Of a stretch of DNA of 64,000 bases, positions 30,017 through 40,336 are shown piece after piece. The notes under the pieces were generated by a model that saw nothing but the letters and a program-made list of their open reading frames with translations, was not told the origin of the DNA and did no database searches. A program made the position numbers and the translations under genes. The stretch is from the NCBI GenBank assembly GCA_902595535.1, contig CACJQI010000002.1, positions 124,001-188,000 of the forward strand, read 5' to 3'. The number at the start of each line of letters is the position of its first letter. Position 1 is the stretch's first letter. Source of the DNA: an uncultured Pelagibacteraceae bacterium (GTDB lineage Bacteria; Pseudomonadota; Alphaproteobacteria; Pelagibacterales; Pelagibacteraceae).

Positions 30017-30790
30017 ATGTTCATCAATAATTTTGACCCAGTCGCTTTTCAAATAATGTCATTTGAAATTAGATGGTATTCATTAGCTTATATCTTGGGA
30101 ATTATCATTGGCTGGATAATGTGTAAAAAAATTTTTATTAAAAATTCGGATATAAATCAAAAATTTGACGATTATATAACTTACCTAATTATTGGAATAA
30201 TTATAGGTGGTAGACTCGGTTATGTTTTGTTTTATAACTTTAATTATTACATAAATAACATTGTTGATATTTTTAAAATTTGGCAAGGAGGTATGTCTTT
30301 TCATGGTGGTTTATTAGGCATAATAGTTGCAAGTATTTTTTTTGCTAAAAAAAATAATCAAGATACATTTGTATATACCGATTTAGTATCCTTGGTAGCT
30401 CCAATTGGAATTTTTTTTGGTAGATTGGCTAATTTTATAAATTCAGAACTTTATGGCAAAGTTACTGAAGTTCCATGGGCTGTAACTTTTGTTCAAGTTG
30501 ATAATTTATCAAGACACCCATCACAATTATATGAAGCAATTTTTGAGGGTATAATTTTATTTATATTATTATTGCACTTTAGAAATAAAAACTTTTTAGC
30601 AAAACCAGGTTTAATTTCGGGGTTATTTTTAATTTTCTATTCAGTATTTAGATTCTGTATTGAATTTTTTAGGGTGCCAGATGAACAAATAGGTTATTTA
30701 ATTTTTAACTTATCGATGGGTCAAATTATAAGTTTCATATTTATAATGATTGGAACAATTATATTTTATCTTAAAAATGAAACTAAATAA
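30017..30790 (+). CDS. lgt: Prolipoprotein diacylglyceryl transferase Lgt
   Basis: Inner-membrane enzyme that attaches diacylglycerol from phosphatidylglycerol to the lipobox cysteine of prolipoproteins. Visible motifs include EIRWYSLAYILGIIIGW, GGRLGYVLFYN, MSFHGGLLGI with the essential His, FFGRLANFINSELYGK and RHPSQLYEA. Seven membrane segments are plausible over 257 residues. It heads the plus-strand run lgt-midA-pgeF-prs-rplY-pth-ychF and overlaps midA by 14 nt. Its presence shows that the organism makes lipoproteins, which makes the lipobox-free MlaA notable. Confidence 0.96.
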   Translation: MFINNFDPVAFQIMSFEIRWYSLAYILGIIIGWIMCKKIFIKNSDINQKFDDYITYLIIGIIIGGRLGYVLFYNFNYYINNIVDIFKIWQGGMSFHGGLLGIIVASIFFAKKNNQDTFVYTDLVSLVAPIGIFFGRLANFINSELYGKVTEVPWAVTFVQVDNLSRHPSQLYEAIFEGIILFILLLHFRNKNFLAKPGLISGLFLIFYSVFRFCIEFFRVPDEQIGYLIFNLSMGQIISFIFIMIGTIIFYLKNETK

Positions 30791-31832
30791 GAATACTAGC
30801 TTACCACTTGATGAATTTATTGAATTTGCTCTTTACGATAAAGATACCGGCTATTACATGAAAAAAAATCCTTTTGGAAAAGAGGGAGATTTTATTACTG
30901 CACCAAACATTACAAGACTTTTTTCAGAAATGATTGCTATCTGGATAGTAACATTTTGGAAAAGTATTGGCTCTCCAAAAAAATTCAATCTATTTGAATT
31001 AGGTGCAGGTAATGGTGAGATGATGAAAGTTATTGTTGAAACCCTTAAAAATTTTCCAGAATGCTTTGGAAATTGTAAATTTTATATTCACGAAAAAAGT
31101 AAATTATTAACAAAACAACAACAAATAAATTTAAGTTCAGAAAATATAGAATGGGTAAATAATGTTAAAAAAATAAATTCAAATCCGGCAATATTTTTGG
31201 CTAATGAATTCTTTGATGCGCTCCCAATAAAACAGTTTTTTAAAAAAAAAGAAGGATGGCTTGAAAGATATGTGAATTTTAAAGAAACAAAAAAGGCAGT
31301 ATTTAAAGAACAAATAATTAATATTGAAGAAATTGAAAATAAATTGAAATTTAAAATATCTGAAAATCAAGATATTATAGAATACTCACCAAGCTCATTT
31401 GAATATTTACAAAATATTTGTAAAATAATTAATAAAAACAATGGTGGAATACTAATTATTGATTATGGCTACCTAGACTCAAAAATGCATGAAACTCTTC
31501 AGGCAGTAAATAATCATAAATACTCAAATATTTTAGATGATATTGGAAATTCTGATATTACTTACAATATAAATTTTAATTTATTTAAACGATTTATTAG
31601 TCAATTTGACGATTTAAATTCTATAATTAGTAATCAAAAAAAATTTTTAACAAGCATGGGAATTCTTCAGAGAGCAGAAATTATAAGTGAAAATATACCT
31701 TTTTCTAAAAAAACTGATCTATTTTATAGAGTTAGGCGTTTAATTGATGAAAACCAAATGGGTAATTTATTTAAAGTAATGCTAATTAAAAAAAAAGAAA
31801 ATAAATTTAATACAGGTTTCCAAGTTGATTAA
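30777..31832 (+). CDS. MidA/NDUFAF7-family SAM-dependent methyltransferase
   Basis: Class I methyltransferase of the former DUF185 family. The N-terminal SLPLDEFIEFALYDKDTGYYMKKNPFGKEGDFITAPNITRLFSEMIAIW is highly characteristic; the SAM-binding loop is FELGAGNGEMM, followed by EFFDALPIKQF and GGILIIDYGY. In mitochondria the homologue NDUFAF7 methylates an arginine of complex I subunit NDUFS2; a NuoD-directed role in bacteria is inferred from this. The Met at 30777 is preferred (14-nt overlap with lgt). Confidence 0.88.
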   Translation: MKLNKNTSLPLDEFIEFALYDKDTGYYMKKNPFGKEGDFITAPNITRLFSEMIAIWIVTFWKSIGSPKKFNLFELGAGNGEMMKVIVETLKNFPECFGNCKFYIHEKSKLLTKQQQINLSSENIEWVNNVKKINSNPAIFLANEFFDALPIKQFFKKKEGWLERYVNFKETKKAVFKEQIINIEEIENKLKFKISENQDIIEYSPSSFEYLQNICKIINKNNGGILIIDYGYLDSKMHETLQAVNNHKYSNILDDIGNSDITYNINFNLFKRFISQFDDLNSIISNQKKFLTSMGILQRAEIISENIPFSKKTDLFYRVRRLIDENQMGNLFKVMLIKKKENKFNTGFQVD

Positions 31833-32583
31833 ATCAAAAATACTTTCAAAAAAAAAAGGTTTGAAACATGGTTTTTTTAATAGTGTTGGCGGTAAATCAA
31901 AAAATATTTATAAAAGTTTAAACTGCGGTTTTGGTTCAAAAGATCAAAAATTAAATGTTAGAAAAAATTTAGAAATAGTAAGAAAAAAAATTAGCTATCA
32001 AGCAAAAAATATTTTTTTACTTCACCAATTTCATAGTAGTAAATTTATTTATATTGATAAAAATTATAAGCTAAAAAAAAGACCTAAAGCGGATGCAATT
32101 ATCACTAAACAAAAATATTTACCAATTGCCGTTCTAACAGCGGATTGTGCTCCAGTTTTAATTTATGATAATAATTTAAAAATGATAGCCGCAATACATG
32201 CTGGATGGAAAGGTGCATTTAAAGATATTGTAACAAAAGTTATTAAATTTATGATAAAAAAAGGTTGTGCTGTTGAAAATATGACTGCTGTAATTGGTCC
32301 ATCAATTTCTCAAAAAAATTATGAGGTAAAAGAAGATTTTAAAAAAAAGTTCATTAAAAAAGGTAGGAATAATCTCAAATATTTTAAGATTAGTAAGAAA
32401 AAATTATATTTTGATTTAACTAAATATATTTATTCATCTCTTAAAACTAATGGAGTTAAATATGTAGATGTTTTAAAAATTGATACTTATGATGCTAAAA
32501 ATAAATTTTTTAGTGCGAGAAGAGCAATAAAATTAAAACATGGTGATTATGGTAGAAATATATCTATAATTATGCTTAATTAG
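31825..32583 (+). CDS. pgeF: Peptidoglycan editing factor PgeF (YfiH/laccase-domain family)
   Basis: YfiH family protein of 252 residues. Metal-site motifs are LKHGFFNSVGG, HQFHSS, ADAIITKQKYLPIAVLTADCAPVLIYD and AAIHAGWKGAFKDIV, then AVIGPSISQKNYEV and the end FFSARRA. PgeF amidase activity removes wrongly inserted L-Ser from peptidoglycan precursors (known in E. coli); older annotations call it polyphenol oxidase. The start is TTG at 31825, overlapping midA by 8 nt; no ATG is suitably placed. Confidence 0.9.
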   Translation: MIKSKILSKKKGLKHGFFNSVGGKSKNIYKSLNCGFGSKDQKLNVRKNLEIVRKKISYQAKNIFLLHQFHSSKFIYIDKNYKLKKRPKADAIITKQKYLPIAVLTADCAPVLIYDNNLKMIAAIHAGWKGAFKDIVTKVIKFMIKKGCAVENMTAVIGPSISQKNYEVKEDFKKKFIKKGRNNLKYFKISKKKLYFDLTKYIYSSLKTNGVKYVDVLKIDTYDAKNKFFSARRAIKLKHGDYGRNISIIMLN

Positions 32584-32592
32584 GTTTTTTTA

Positions 32593-33525
32593 ATGAAATT
32601 ATTATCAGGCAATAGCAACAAACCGCTCAGCAAAAATATTGCAAAATATTTAAAGTCTAAATTAGTTAACTCTAGTATTAGAAATTTTTCTGATGGTGAA
32701 ATTTATGTTGAGATTAATGAAAATATAAGAGGAAATAGTATTTTTATTATACAATCTGTTTCTTCTCCAGCTAATGATAATTTAATGGAATTATTACTTT
32801 GTATTGATGCATTAAAAAGATCTTCTGCAAAAAATATAACTGCAGTTATTCCTTATTTTGGTTATGCTAGACAAGATAGAAAAGTTGTTCCAAGAACATC
32901 CATCTCAGCTAAACTTGTTTCAAATCTTATTACTACAGCGGGCGCAGATAGAGTCGTAACAGTAGATTTGCATGCTGGACAGATACAGGGTTTTTTTGAT
33001 ATCCCAGTTGATAACTTATTTGCAACTCCTATTTTTGCCAGACATATAAAAAAAAATATAAAAAATAAAAATTTAATTTGTGTTGCACCTGATGTTGGTG
33101 GAACCGAAAGAGCAAGAGCGTTGGGTAAACTTCTAAATGTAGGCCTTGCGATTGTTGATAAGAGAAGACCTAAACCTGGTCAGTCACAAGTTATGAATGT
33201 TATTGGAGATGTTAAGAGTAAAACTTGTGTGATTGTTGATGATATTATCGATTCAGGTGGAACAATAATTAACGCTGCTAAAGCTCTTAAAAATAGAGGG
33301 GCAAAAGAAGTTTATGTTTATATTACCCATGGCGTATTAAGTGGTGAAGCTGTTAAAAAAATTAAAGGATCTGTTATAAAAAATTTAGTGATTACAGATA
33401 CAATTGATAACAATAATAAAATTAAAAGTGTCAAAAACATTGAAGTTCTGTCTATTTCAAGCTTAATGGGTGAGGCAATTAAAAGAATATCAAACTCAAC
33501 TTCTGTATCTGATTTATTTAAATAA
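32593..33525 (+). CDS. prs: Ribose-phosphate pyrophosphokinase Prs
   Basis: Makes PRPP from ribose 5-phosphate and ATP for purines, pyrimidines, His, Trp and NAD. Motifs: [63 protein letters not shown] and the PRPP loop [18 protein letters not shown]. Length 310 is normal. It follows pgeF after 9 nt and precedes rplY by 45 nt; prs-rplY-pth-ychF is a common gene order. Confidence 0.97.
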   Translation: MKLLSGNSNKPLSKNIAKYLKSKLVNSSIRNFSDGEIYVEINENIRGNSIFIIQSVSSPANDNLMELLLCIDALKRSSAKNITAVIPYFGYARQDRKVVPRTSISAKLVSNLITTAGADRVVTVDLHAGQIQGFFDIPVDNLFATPIFARHIKKNIKNKNLICVAPDVGGTERARALGKLLNVGLAIVDKRRPKPGQSQVMNVIGDVKSKTCVIVDDIIDSGGTIINAAKALKNRGAKEVYVYITHGVLSGEAVKKIKGSVIKNLVITDTIDNNNKIKSVKNIEVLSISSLMGEAIKRISNSTSVSDLFK

Positions 33526-33570
33526 TTACCTTGAGTTATTGAAGAACTTGGGCTAAAAACCGATCACTTT

Positions 33571-34269
33571 ATGAATTCTATAGTCGCAAACATAAGAAAT
33601 ACTAAAACAAAGGGCGAATTGAGTGCTCTAAGAAATAATGGCAATGTACCAGCAATTATTTATGGTGGTGAAGCTCAAAACGAAAAAATATCAATTTCAA
33701 AAAAGCTTTTAAAGTCTTTAATTGAAAAAGAGAACTTTTTATCGAATATAGTAACACTTAACGTAGATGGAAAATCTCAAAATGTTTTACCAAAAGAAAT
33801 TAAATATCACATTATTTCTGATGAACCAATTCATGTTGACTTTTTAAGAGTTGTTCCAGGTTTAAAAATTAAAATTGAAGTGCCTGTTCAATTCATTAAC
33901 CATGAAAAATCTCCAGGGTTAAAAAGAGGTGGGGTTTTGAATATTGTTAGAAGAAAAGTCGAATTAAGATGTCCAAGTGAAAAAATTCCAGAAAGTCTAA
34001 TAATAGATTTAGATGGTGTTGAAATTGGTGAAAGTTTTAAAATATCTTCAATAAATCTAGAAACTGATGTTGTGCCAACTATTAGAGGACGAGATTTTGT
34101 AATAGCAACATTGGCTGCACCTACTGTAATGAAAGAACCTGAAAAACCTGCAGAAGCAGAGGCGGCTGAAGGCACAGACGGAGCAGAGGGTGAACAGCCC
34201 GCAGCAGAATCAGGAGAAGGTGATAAAAAAGATGGTGACGATAATAAAGTTGCTGAAGAAAAAAAATAA
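33571..34269 (+). CDS. rplY: 50S ribosomal protein L25/general stress protein Ctc
   Basis: 5S rRNA-binding ribosomal protein of the long, two-domain CTC type. The N-terminal L25 domain includes RNTKTKGELSALRNNGNVPAIIYGGE; the C-terminal beta domain includes VHVDFLRVVPG-like and VELRCPSEKIPESLIIDLDGVEIGESFKISSI. The last 45 residues are a disordered, acidic, Ala/Glu/Asp/Gly-rich tail (about residue 188 onward). A 45-nt leader separates it from prs, and no clear Shine-Dalgarno is seen there. Confidence 0.95.
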   Translation: MNSIVANIRNTKTKGELSALRNNGNVPAIIYGGEAQNEKISISKKLLKSLIEKENFLSNIVTLNVDGKSQNVLPKEIKYHIISDEPIHVDFLRVVPGLKIKIEVPVQFINHEKSPGLKRGGVLNIVRRKVELRCPSEKIPESLIIDLDGVEIGESFKISSINLETDVVPTIRGRDFVIATLAAPTVMKEPEKPAEAEAAEGTDGAEGEQPAAESGEGDKKDGDDNKVAEEKK

Positions 34270-34308
34270 TTAATCGAAATTGAATTTTACTACCTTTTAA
34301 CAAAACAT

Positions 34309-34869
34309 ATGCTTTTATTCGTAGGTTTAGGTAACCCCACTCCAGATAGTGAAAATAATAGACATAATGTAGGATTTAAAATTATAGACTGTATAAATAA
34401 AAAGTTTGGTCTATCAAAACAAAAACCAAAATTTAAAGGTCTGCTTACGACTGGAAACGTGGGTGATCAAAAAGTTTATGCTATTAAGCCTCTAACATTT
34501 ATGAATAACTCTGGAATTTGTATAAGAGAACTCATTGAATACTTTAAAATAGATGCTGAAGACGTAATTGTATTTCATGATGATTTAGATGTTGAGTTTG
34601 GAAAAATTAAAGCAAAATATGGTGGATCTAGCGCAGGTCATAATGGAATTGCATCAATTGATAAATTTATTGGTAAAGAATATTCTAGAGTGAGAATTGG
34701 GATAGGAAAACCAAAAGAAAATATAGAAATTAGTGATTTTGTCCTTCAAAACTTTGATGAAGATGAAATGCTAGGAATAGAAAAAATTTCTAATAATATT
34801 ACAGACTCTATTACATTACTCGTGGATAAAAAATTAGACTTATTTTCAAGCACAGTAAATAATAAATAA
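34309..34869 (+). CDS. pth: Peptidyl-tRNA hydrolase Pth
   Basis: Cleaves the ester link in peptidyl-tRNA released from stalled ribosomes. Motifs: FVGLGNPTPDSENNRHNVGFKIID with the active-site Asn and His near residues 12-22, LTFMNNSGICIRE, VFHDDLDVEFGKIKAKYGGSSAGHNGIASID and RVRIGIGKP. Length 186 is normal. The stop overlaps the ychF start by one base (TAATG), so the two are probably translated together, as in many bacteria. Confidence 0.96.
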   Translation: MLLFVGLGNPTPDSENNRHNVGFKIIDCINKKFGLSKQKPKFKGLLTTGNVGDQKVYAIKPLTFMNNSGICIRELIEYFKIDAEDVIVFHDDLDVEFGKIKAKYGGSSAGHNGIASIDKFIGKEYSRVRIGIGKPKENIEISDFVLQNFDEDEMLGIEKISNNITDSITLLVDKKLDLFSSTVNNK

Positions 34870-35942
34870 TGAGTTTTAAATGTGGAATTGTTGGTTTGCC
34901 CAACGTTGGTAAATCTACACTGTTTAATGCTTTAACTAATTCAAGTAAGGCTCAAGCTGCAAATTTTCCATTTTGTACTATAGATCCCAATATAGGCATT
35001 GTTGCTGTTCCTGATAAAAGATTGGAAAATCTATCTAAAGTTTCAAAATCCAAAAAAATTATCAATACCACAATTTCATTTGTTGATATCGCTGGACTTG
35101 TAAAAGGAGCTTCTAAGGGTGAAGGGTTGGGAAATAAGTTTCTTTCACATATAAGAGAAGTAGATGCGATTATTCATATGATTAGATGTTTTGATTCTGA
35201 TGATATTCAGAATGTTAATCCTACCGTAGATCCAATCAGAGATCTTGAAATTATTGAAACCGAAATGATGCTTGCAGATTTAGAGTCTATTCAAAAAAGA
35301 TTAGAAAAAAGTAATAAAAAAAATGTTGATGAAGAACAACTTAAAATACTAGAAATAGCATTAGATTGTATTAATAATGATAAAGATATTTCCATCTTAA
35401 ATTCTCAATTTGAAAGTAAATTAATAAATCAAAGTGGTTTATTATCAATTAAGCCAAAAATTTTTGTATGCAATGTTGATGAACAAAGTGTTCAAAATGG
35501 AAATAAATATACAAAAAATTTTATAGATAAATTTGGAGAAGAAAACACATTAATTGTGTCAGCAGATATAGAAAATCAAATAAATGAATTGGAGTCCGAA
35601 GAGAGAAAAAATTATATGGAAATGATTGGTTTAAAAGAGACAGGTTTAAACATGTTAATACAAAAAGGATATAAAATATTAGAGTTAGATACTTACTTTA
35701 CATCTGGACCTGAAGAAACTAGAGCTTGGACTATTCAAAAAAATTGTACTGCGCCTAAAGCTGCTGGCGAAATACATACTGATTTTGAAAAAGGATTTAT
35801 TAGAGCTGAGACAGTATCTTATGAAGATTTTGTGCAGAATGATGGTTGGGTAAATTCCAAAACAAACGGTAAAATGAGACTTGAGGGTAAAGATTATATA
35901 GTAAAAGATGGAGATGTTTTAAACTTCAGATTCAACACGTGA
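34869..35942 (+). CDS. ychF: Redox-regulated P-loop ATPase YchF (OLA1 family)
   Basis: Obg-related P-loop protein that hydrolyses ATP rather than GTP. G1 motif GIVGLPNVGKSTLFNALTNS, G3 VDIAGLVKGASKGEGLGNKFL, the C-terminal TGS-type domain with YFTSGPEETRAWTIQKNCTAPKAAGEIHTDFEKGFIRAETV. Length 357 is normal. Known partners include the ribosome and stress responses; the precise role is unsettled. The final 24 nt overlap the end of convergent petC, one of the longest tail overlaps in the window. Confidence 0.95.
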   Translation: MSFKCGIVGLPNVGKSTLFNALTNSSKAQAANFPFCTIDPNIGIVAVPDKRLENLSKVSKSKKIINTTISFVDIAGLVKGASKGEGLGNKFLSHIREVDAIIHMIRCFDSDDIQNVNPTVDPIRDLEIIETEMMLADLESIQKRLEKSNKKNVDEEQLKILEIALDCINNDKDISILNSQFESKLINQSGLLSIKPKIFVCNVDEQSVQNGNKYTKNFIDKFGEENTLIVSADIENQINELESEERKNYMEMIGLKETGLNMLIQKGYKILELDTYFTSGPEETRAWTIQKNCTAPKAAGEIHTDFEKGFIRAETVSYEDFVQNDGWVNSKTNGKMRLEGKDYIVKDGDVLNFRFNT

Positions 35943-36698
35943 CCAAATTTTCTTCATACTGAAATAAACCAACACAGTTAAAATTATCAAATATAAAATC
36001 GCTTTAAAACCCATTTGGTGTCTTGCCTCTAAATGAGGTTCTGCAGCCCACATTAAAAACGTAGTTACATCTTTAGACATTTGCTCTACGGTAGCTTCAG
36101 TTCCGTCACCATATTCTATTAAACCGTCTGAAAGTGGGGCTGACATTTTGATTTTATTACCATACATATATTTATTATAATGAACACCATCATCTAATGC
36201 CATTCCAGATGGCGCATCTTCATATCCTTGAAGCAAAGAATAAATGTAGTCAACTCCACCACCTCTAGCTTTAACCAAAACTGACATGTCAGGTGGGTAT
36301 GCACCACCATTTGCTGCTTGAGCAGCTTTCACATTTTCGTAAGGCATTACAAATTTATCTGATAATTTTGCTGGTCTTGTAAACATTTCACCATCTGCAT
36401 TTGGCCCATCAATTACCTCAAATGAAGCTGCTATTGCTTTTGTCTCCGCCTCAGAAAATTCAGGTCCACCTTTTTCTCCTAAATTCCTATAGCTCAGATA
36501 TTTCATAGAATGGCATGAAGCACATACTTCAGTATATACTTGATATCCTCTTTGAAGTGATCCTCTATCAAATTTTCCAAATAAACCTTTAAAACTCCAA
36601 TCAGTCTTTAAATAATCAACTTTTTCAGCTGAAAAAGAACTAGCCGTTGAAAGAAAAAAAAAGCTTAAAATATAAGATAATTTTATTAAATTTTTCAC
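35919..36698 (-). CDS. petC: Ubiquinol-cytochrome c reductase cytochrome c1 subunit
   Basis: Haem-c subunit of the bc1 complex (complex III). Signal peptide [24 protein letters not shown], haem-binding CASCH near residue 58 with MKYLSYRNL, a central [22 protein letters not shown], axial Met region and a C-terminal membrane anchor ([20 protein letters not shown]). It passes electrons from the Rieske centre to soluble or membrane cytochrome c. It overlaps petB by 4 nt and convergent ychF by 24 nt. Length 259 is normal for Alphaproteobacteria. Confidence 0.96.
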   Translation of the reverse strand: MKNLIKLSYILSFFFLSTASSFSAEKVDYLKTDWSFKGLFGKFDRGSLQRGYQVYTEVCASCHSMKYLSYRNLGEKGGPEFSEAETKAIAASFEVIDGPNADGEMFTRPAKLSDKFVMPYENVKAAQAANGGAYPPDMSVLVKARGGGVDYIYSLLQGYEDAPSGMALDDGVHYNKYMYGNKIKMSAPLSDGLIEYGDGTEATVEQMSKDVTTFLMWAAEPHLEARHQMGFKAILYLIILTVLVYFSMKKIWSRVESEV

Positions 36699-37963
36699 TT
36701 TGACTTTTCAAAACTTTCTTTGTTTCTAGCAGTTGCTAAATTGGGTGATCCACCCATCACTGACTCGGTTATACTTAAAGGAACAGGGATAGTTTTTTCT
36801 TTGAATCCAAGAACTGGTAGGATTACTAGAAAATGAAGGAAGTAGTAAGCAGTTGCAACTCTTGCAATTAACAAATAAAGACCTTCAGCAGGCATTGCAC
36901 CCATGTAGCCCAAGATCAATACATCAGCCACAAGTATCCAATAAAATTGTTTGTATAAAGGTCTAAATACAGCAGATCTTATTTTTGATGTATCTAACCA
37001 CGGAAGTACTGCTAAAATTAAAATAGCTGATAGCATTGCAACAACACCAAGAAGTTTGTCGGGGACAGATCTTAATATTGCGTAAAAAGGTAACAAGTAC
37101 CACTCTGGAACTATATGGGCTGGTGTAACCATGGGATTAGCCTCAATATAATTGTCTGCATGTCCTAAAATATTAGGCGAATAAAAAACAAAAAAAGCAA
37201 ATACAATCATAAACATTAGTAATGCAAAGCCATCCTTAATTACAATGTATGGATGGAATGGAACTGTGTCTTTTGAAGGTTTCTTAATATCAATCCCCAC
37301 TGGATTATTATTGCCTGGAACGTGTAATGCCCAAATGTGAAGAACTACAAGTCCTAAAATTAAAAAAGGTATTAAATAATGAAGTGTAAAAAATCTTGTT
37401 AAAGTTGGGTTATCTACTGAATAACCGCCCCAAAGCCACGTCACAATTCCTTCACCTACTAATGGAATTGCACTAAACAAGTTAGTAATAACTGTTGCCC
37501 CCCAAAAACTCATTTGTCCCCACGGCAGTACATAGCCCATAAAAGCTGCAGCCATCATTAATAAATAAATAATTATTCCAATTATCCAAATTATTTCCCT
37601 AGGTGATTTATAAGATCCATAAAACAAAGATCTAAAAATATGAATATAAACTGCAAGAAAAAACATTGATGCACCATTTGCATGAATGTATCTGATTAAC
37701 CAACCATAGTTTACATCTCTCATGATATGTTCAACACTTTCAAATGCCATATCAGCATGTGCGATATAGTGCATTGCTAGTGTTAAACCAGTTACAATTT
37801 GCGTAATTAAACAAAACGTTAAAATTCCGCCAAACGTCCACCAATAATTTAAATTTTTTGGAGTTGGATAATCTGTTAGATGGTTTGCAAGAGTAAGCAA
37901 TGGTAATCTATCATTAAACCATTTTCCAACTTTTGATGTAGGTGTATAATCGTGATCACTCAT
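36695..37963 (-). CDS. petB: Ubiquinol-cytochrome c reductase cytochrome b subunit
   Basis: Core membrane subunit with two haems b and the Qo and Qi quinol sites. Motifs: [70 protein letters not shown] near residue 142, [18 protein letters not shown]-type sequence, the Qo-site [19 protein letters not shown] and the C-terminal helices. 422 residues with about eight transmembrane helices, full-length type. It starts 5 nt after the petA stop region and overlaps petC by 4 nt. Confidence 0.97.
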   Translation of the reverse strand: MSDHDYTPTSKVGKWFNDRLPLLTLANHLTDYPTPKNLNYWWTFGGILTFCLITQIVTGLTLAMHYIAHADMAFESVEHIMRDVNYGWLIRYIHANGASMFFLAVYIHIFRSLFYGSYKSPREIIWIIGIIIYLLMMAAAFMGYVLPWGQMSFWGATVITNLFSAIPLVGEGIVTWLWGGYSVDNPTLTRFFTLHYLIPFLILGLVVLHIWALHVPGNNNPVGIDIKKPSKDTVPFHPYIVIKDGFALLMFMIVFAFFVFYSPNILGHADNYIEANPMVTPAHIVPEWYLLPFYAILRSVPDKLLGVVAMLSAILILAVLPWLDTSKIRSAVFRPLYKQFYWILVADVLILGYMGAMPAEGLYLLIARVATAYYFLHFLVILPVLGFKEKTIPVPLSITESVMGGSPNLATARNKESFEKSK

Positions 37964-37968
37964 AAATA

Positions 37969-38478
37969 TTATCCAATTTTAATTGTATTAGCGTTAACAA
38001 ATTCATATTTTGGAACTTCCATATTTAAAGGTGCAGGACCTTTTCTAATTCTTCCAGAAGTATCATAATGAGAACCATGACAAGGACAAAACCATCCATC
38101 ATAATCACCTTTATCATTTAATGGGACACATCCTAAGTGAGTGCAAACACCAAGCATAACAAGCCATTCGGGATTTTTTGCTCTATCCTCATCTTTTTCA
38201 GGATGAATTAAATCTTCCATCTTCACAGATCGGGCTTCTGTAATTTCTTCCTGAGTTCTTCTTCTTATAAAAACTGGTTTACCTCTCCACAGAACTGTTA
38301 TTGTATTTCCTGGCTTAACTGAACTCACATCTACCTCTGTACTTGCTAATGCTTTAACAGATGCATCGGGATTCATTTGATCAATTAAAGGCCAAACAAC
38401 TGCTCCCACACCTACTGCTCCAACGGCATAAGATGCTGTAAATAAAAAATCTCTTCTTTCTGGCTTTTTCTCTGACAT
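37969..38478 (-). CDS. petA: Ubiquinol-cytochrome c reductase Rieske iron-sulfur subunit
   Basis: Carries the 2Fe-2S cluster that takes the first electron from ubiquinol. A twin-arginine-type leader ([27 protein letters not shown]) acts as the membrane anchor; cluster motifs CTHLGCVPL and CPCHGSHYD are complete, with [17 protein letters not shown] after them. Length 169 is slightly short but normal for Alphaproteobacteria. First gene of petABC; an 89-bp AT-rich gap separates it from divergent trmL and must hold both promoters. Confidence 0.97.
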   Translation of the reverse strand: MSEKKPERRDFLFTASYAVGAVGVGAVVWPLIDQMNPDASVKALASTEVDVSSVKPGNTITVLWRGKPVFIRRRTQEEITEARSVKMEDLIHPEKDEDRAKNPEWLVMLGVCTHLGCVPLNDKGDYDGWFCPCHGSHYDTSGRIRKGPAPLNMEVPKYEFVNANTIKIG

Positions 38479-38567
38479 TTTCTTAAAATTTTAGTTAAAA
38501 ATTTATTTAATATACGATTTCTTATAAGATAATAGTTTTTTTTCTACTGAAAGAATGACACATAAAT

Positions 38568-39026
38568 ATGAATTTGAGACCAAAAATAGCATTGTATGAA
38601 CCTGATATTCCTCAAAATACAGCTGCAATAATTAGAACTTGTGCTTGTTTAGGGGCCAAACTAGAAATAATAGAACCTTGTGGTTTTCATTTGAGTGATA
38701 AACGCTTCAAAAGAGTAGTGATGGATTATATGGATTGGGACAAAATTAATATATATCATAGCTCTGATAAATTCTTTGAAGCGAAAAAGAATCAAAGAAT
38801 TGTATTGATGACAACCAAAGCGTCTGTATCCTATACAGAATTTAAATTTGAAAAAAATGATACAATTTTATTTGGCAGAGAAAGTGCTGGAGTTCCTGAA
38901 AGTGTGCATCAATTAATAAATGATCGTCTCAAAATACCAATGAGTGAAGATACCAGGTCGCTTAATATTGCATCTTCGGTAGCAATTATTTTAGCAGAAA
39001 GTTTAAGACAAACTAAATTGATATAA
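38568..39026 (+). CDS. trmL: tRNA (cytidine/uridine-34 2'-O)-methyltransferase TrmL
   Basis: SPOUT-class methyltransferase that methylates the wobble ribose of tRNA-Leu species. It has the short, single-domain form: IALYEPDIPQNTAAIIRTCACLGAKLEIIEPCGF at the start, KRVVMDYMDW, and the knot residues TILFGRESAGVPESVHQLINDRLKIPM and RSLNIASSVAIILAE. 152 residues, normal. It is followed by hemF after 1 nt and greA 4 nt further on. Confidence 0.93.
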   Translation: MNLRPKIALYEPDIPQNTAAIIRTCACLGAKLEIIEPCGFHLSDKRFKRVVMDYMDWDKINIYHSSDKFFEAKKNQRIVLMTTKASVSYTEFKFEKNDTILFGRESAGVPESVHQLINDRLKIPMSEDTRSLNIASSVAIILAESLRQTKLI

Positions 39027-39027
39027 A

Positions 39028-39855
39028 ATGGATAACGAAATTAAAAAAAATCTAGCTAGTAATTGGTTTAAATTACTTCAAAATGCAATATGTGATGACA
39101 TCATAAAATTAGAAAACAATAAAATCAATTTTAAATCTACAACATGGAAAAGAAATAAAAGTAAAGATGAAGGTGGTGGTGAATATAGAATTTTAAAAGA
39201 CGGTAAAATTTTTGAAAAAGTTGGTGTTAACTTTTCAAAAGTTCATGGAAAATTTCCAAAAAAATTCCAAAAAAATATTCCAGGTGCCAGTAAAGATCCA
39301 AGATTCTGGGCTTCAGGAATTTCAATAGTAATGCATATGCAAAATCCACATATTCCAGCTATGCATTTCAATACTAGATATATCTGTACAACACAAAATT
39401 GGTTTGGTGGTGGAATGGATGTTACACCTACAATCAAAGATAGTCAGGAAAAAATTAAATTTCATAAAACATTAAAAACAATGTGCGATCGACATAATAG
39501 AAAATATTATAAAGAATACAAAAAATGGTGTGATGAATATTTTTATTTACCACACAGAAAAGAAGCGAGGGGGATTGGTGGTATCTTTTTTGATTATAAA
39601 AAAAATGATTTTGAAAATGATTTTAAATTTGTAAGAGATGTTGGTGTTACATTTCAAATGCTATTTAATTCGATTATTAAAAAAAAGATTAAAAAAAAAT
39701 GGACTTTTAAAGATAAAGAGATGCAATATATAAAAAGAGGACGATACGCGGAGTTTAATTTGTTGTATGATAGAGGAACAAAATTTGGACTACAAACAGG
39801 TGGTAATGTTGAAGGAATTTTAATGTCTTTGCCACCAATTGCAAAATGGAAATAA
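39028..39855 (+). CDS. hemF: Oxygen-dependent coproporphyrinogen III oxidase HemF
   Basis: Aerobic haem-synthesis enzyme that decarboxylates two propionates of coproporphyrinogen III. Motifs: RNKSKDEGGGEYRILKDGKIFEKVGVNFS, ASGISIVMHMQNPHIPAMHFNTRYI, WFGGGMDVTP, EARGIGGIFFDY and the C-terminal RYAEFNLLYDRGTKFGLQTGGNVEGILMSLPP. Length 275 is typical for Alphaproteobacteria. It indicates an oxygen-using lifestyle, fitting bc1 and SURF1 in this window. Confidence 0.97.
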   Translation: MDNEIKKNLASNWFKLLQNAICDDIIKLENNKINFKSTTWKRNKSKDEGGGEYRILKDGKIFEKVGVNFSKVHGKFPKKFQKNIPGASKDPRFWASGISIVMHMQNPHIPAMHFNTRYICTTQNWFGGGMDVTPTIKDSQEKIKFHKTLKTMCDRHNRKYYKEYKKWCDEYFYLPHRKEARGIGGIFFDYKKNDFENDFKFVRDVGVTFQMLFNSIIKKKIKKKWTFKDKEMQYIKRGRYAEFNLLYDRGTKFGLQTGGNVEGILMSLPPIAKWK

Positions 39856-39859
39856 CAAA

Positions 39860-40336
39860 ATGGATAAAGAGCCCATAACATCAAATGGTTTGAATAAATT
39901 AAAAGAAGAATTAATTTTTTTAAAAGAAAAAAAAAGACCTGAAATAGTTGCTGCTATTGCTGAAGCTAGATCGCATGGTGATCTAAAAGAAAATGCTGAA
40001 TATCATGCAGCTAAAGAGGAACAGTCACATAATGAGGGAAGAATAACAGAAATTGACGATATAATTGCTAGAGCAAATGTTATTGATGTAACTAAATTGA
40101 ATAATGATGGAAAAGTTATTTTTGGCTCAACAGTATTTTTAGAAAATTTAGATAATGGGGAAAAGATCAGTTATAAAATTGTTGGAAAAGACGAAGCTGA
40201 TTTAAAACAAAAACTAATTTTTTTTCAATCTCCAATAGGAAGAGGATTAATTGGAAAAAACAAAAAAGATTTAGTTGAAATAACTACACCAGCAGGAATT
40301 AAAAACTTTGAGATCAAAGATGTTCAATATATCTAA
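39860..40336 (+). CDS. greA: Transcription elongation factor GreA
   Basis: Stimulates RNA cleavage by stalled RNA polymerase. The coiled-coil domain reads GLNKLKEELIFLKEKKRPEIVAAIAEARSHGDLKENAEYHAAKEEQ, with the acidic tip (GDLKENAEY) intact; the C-terminal FKBP-like domain has FGSTVFLENLDNGE and SPIGRGLIGKNKKDLVEITTPAG. I choose the Met at 39860 (MDKEPITSNGL), 4 nt after hemF, as in E. coli; the track start at 39839 would overlap hemF. Its TAA shares a CTAA with the convergent cca stop. Confidence 0.95.
   Translation: MDKEPITSNGLNKLKEELIFLKEKKRPEIVAAIAEARSHGDLKENAEYHAAKEEQSHNEGRITEIDDIIARANVIDVTKLNNDGKVIFGSTVFLENLDNGEKISYKIVGKDEADLKQKLIFFQSPIGRGLIGKNKKDLVEITTPAGIKNFEIKDVQYI

Noticed and set aside
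33526-33570. 45-nt leader of rplY as a possible riboswitch or L25 autoregulatory site
   Set aside because: No stable hairpin or known motif is visible; too short to claim.
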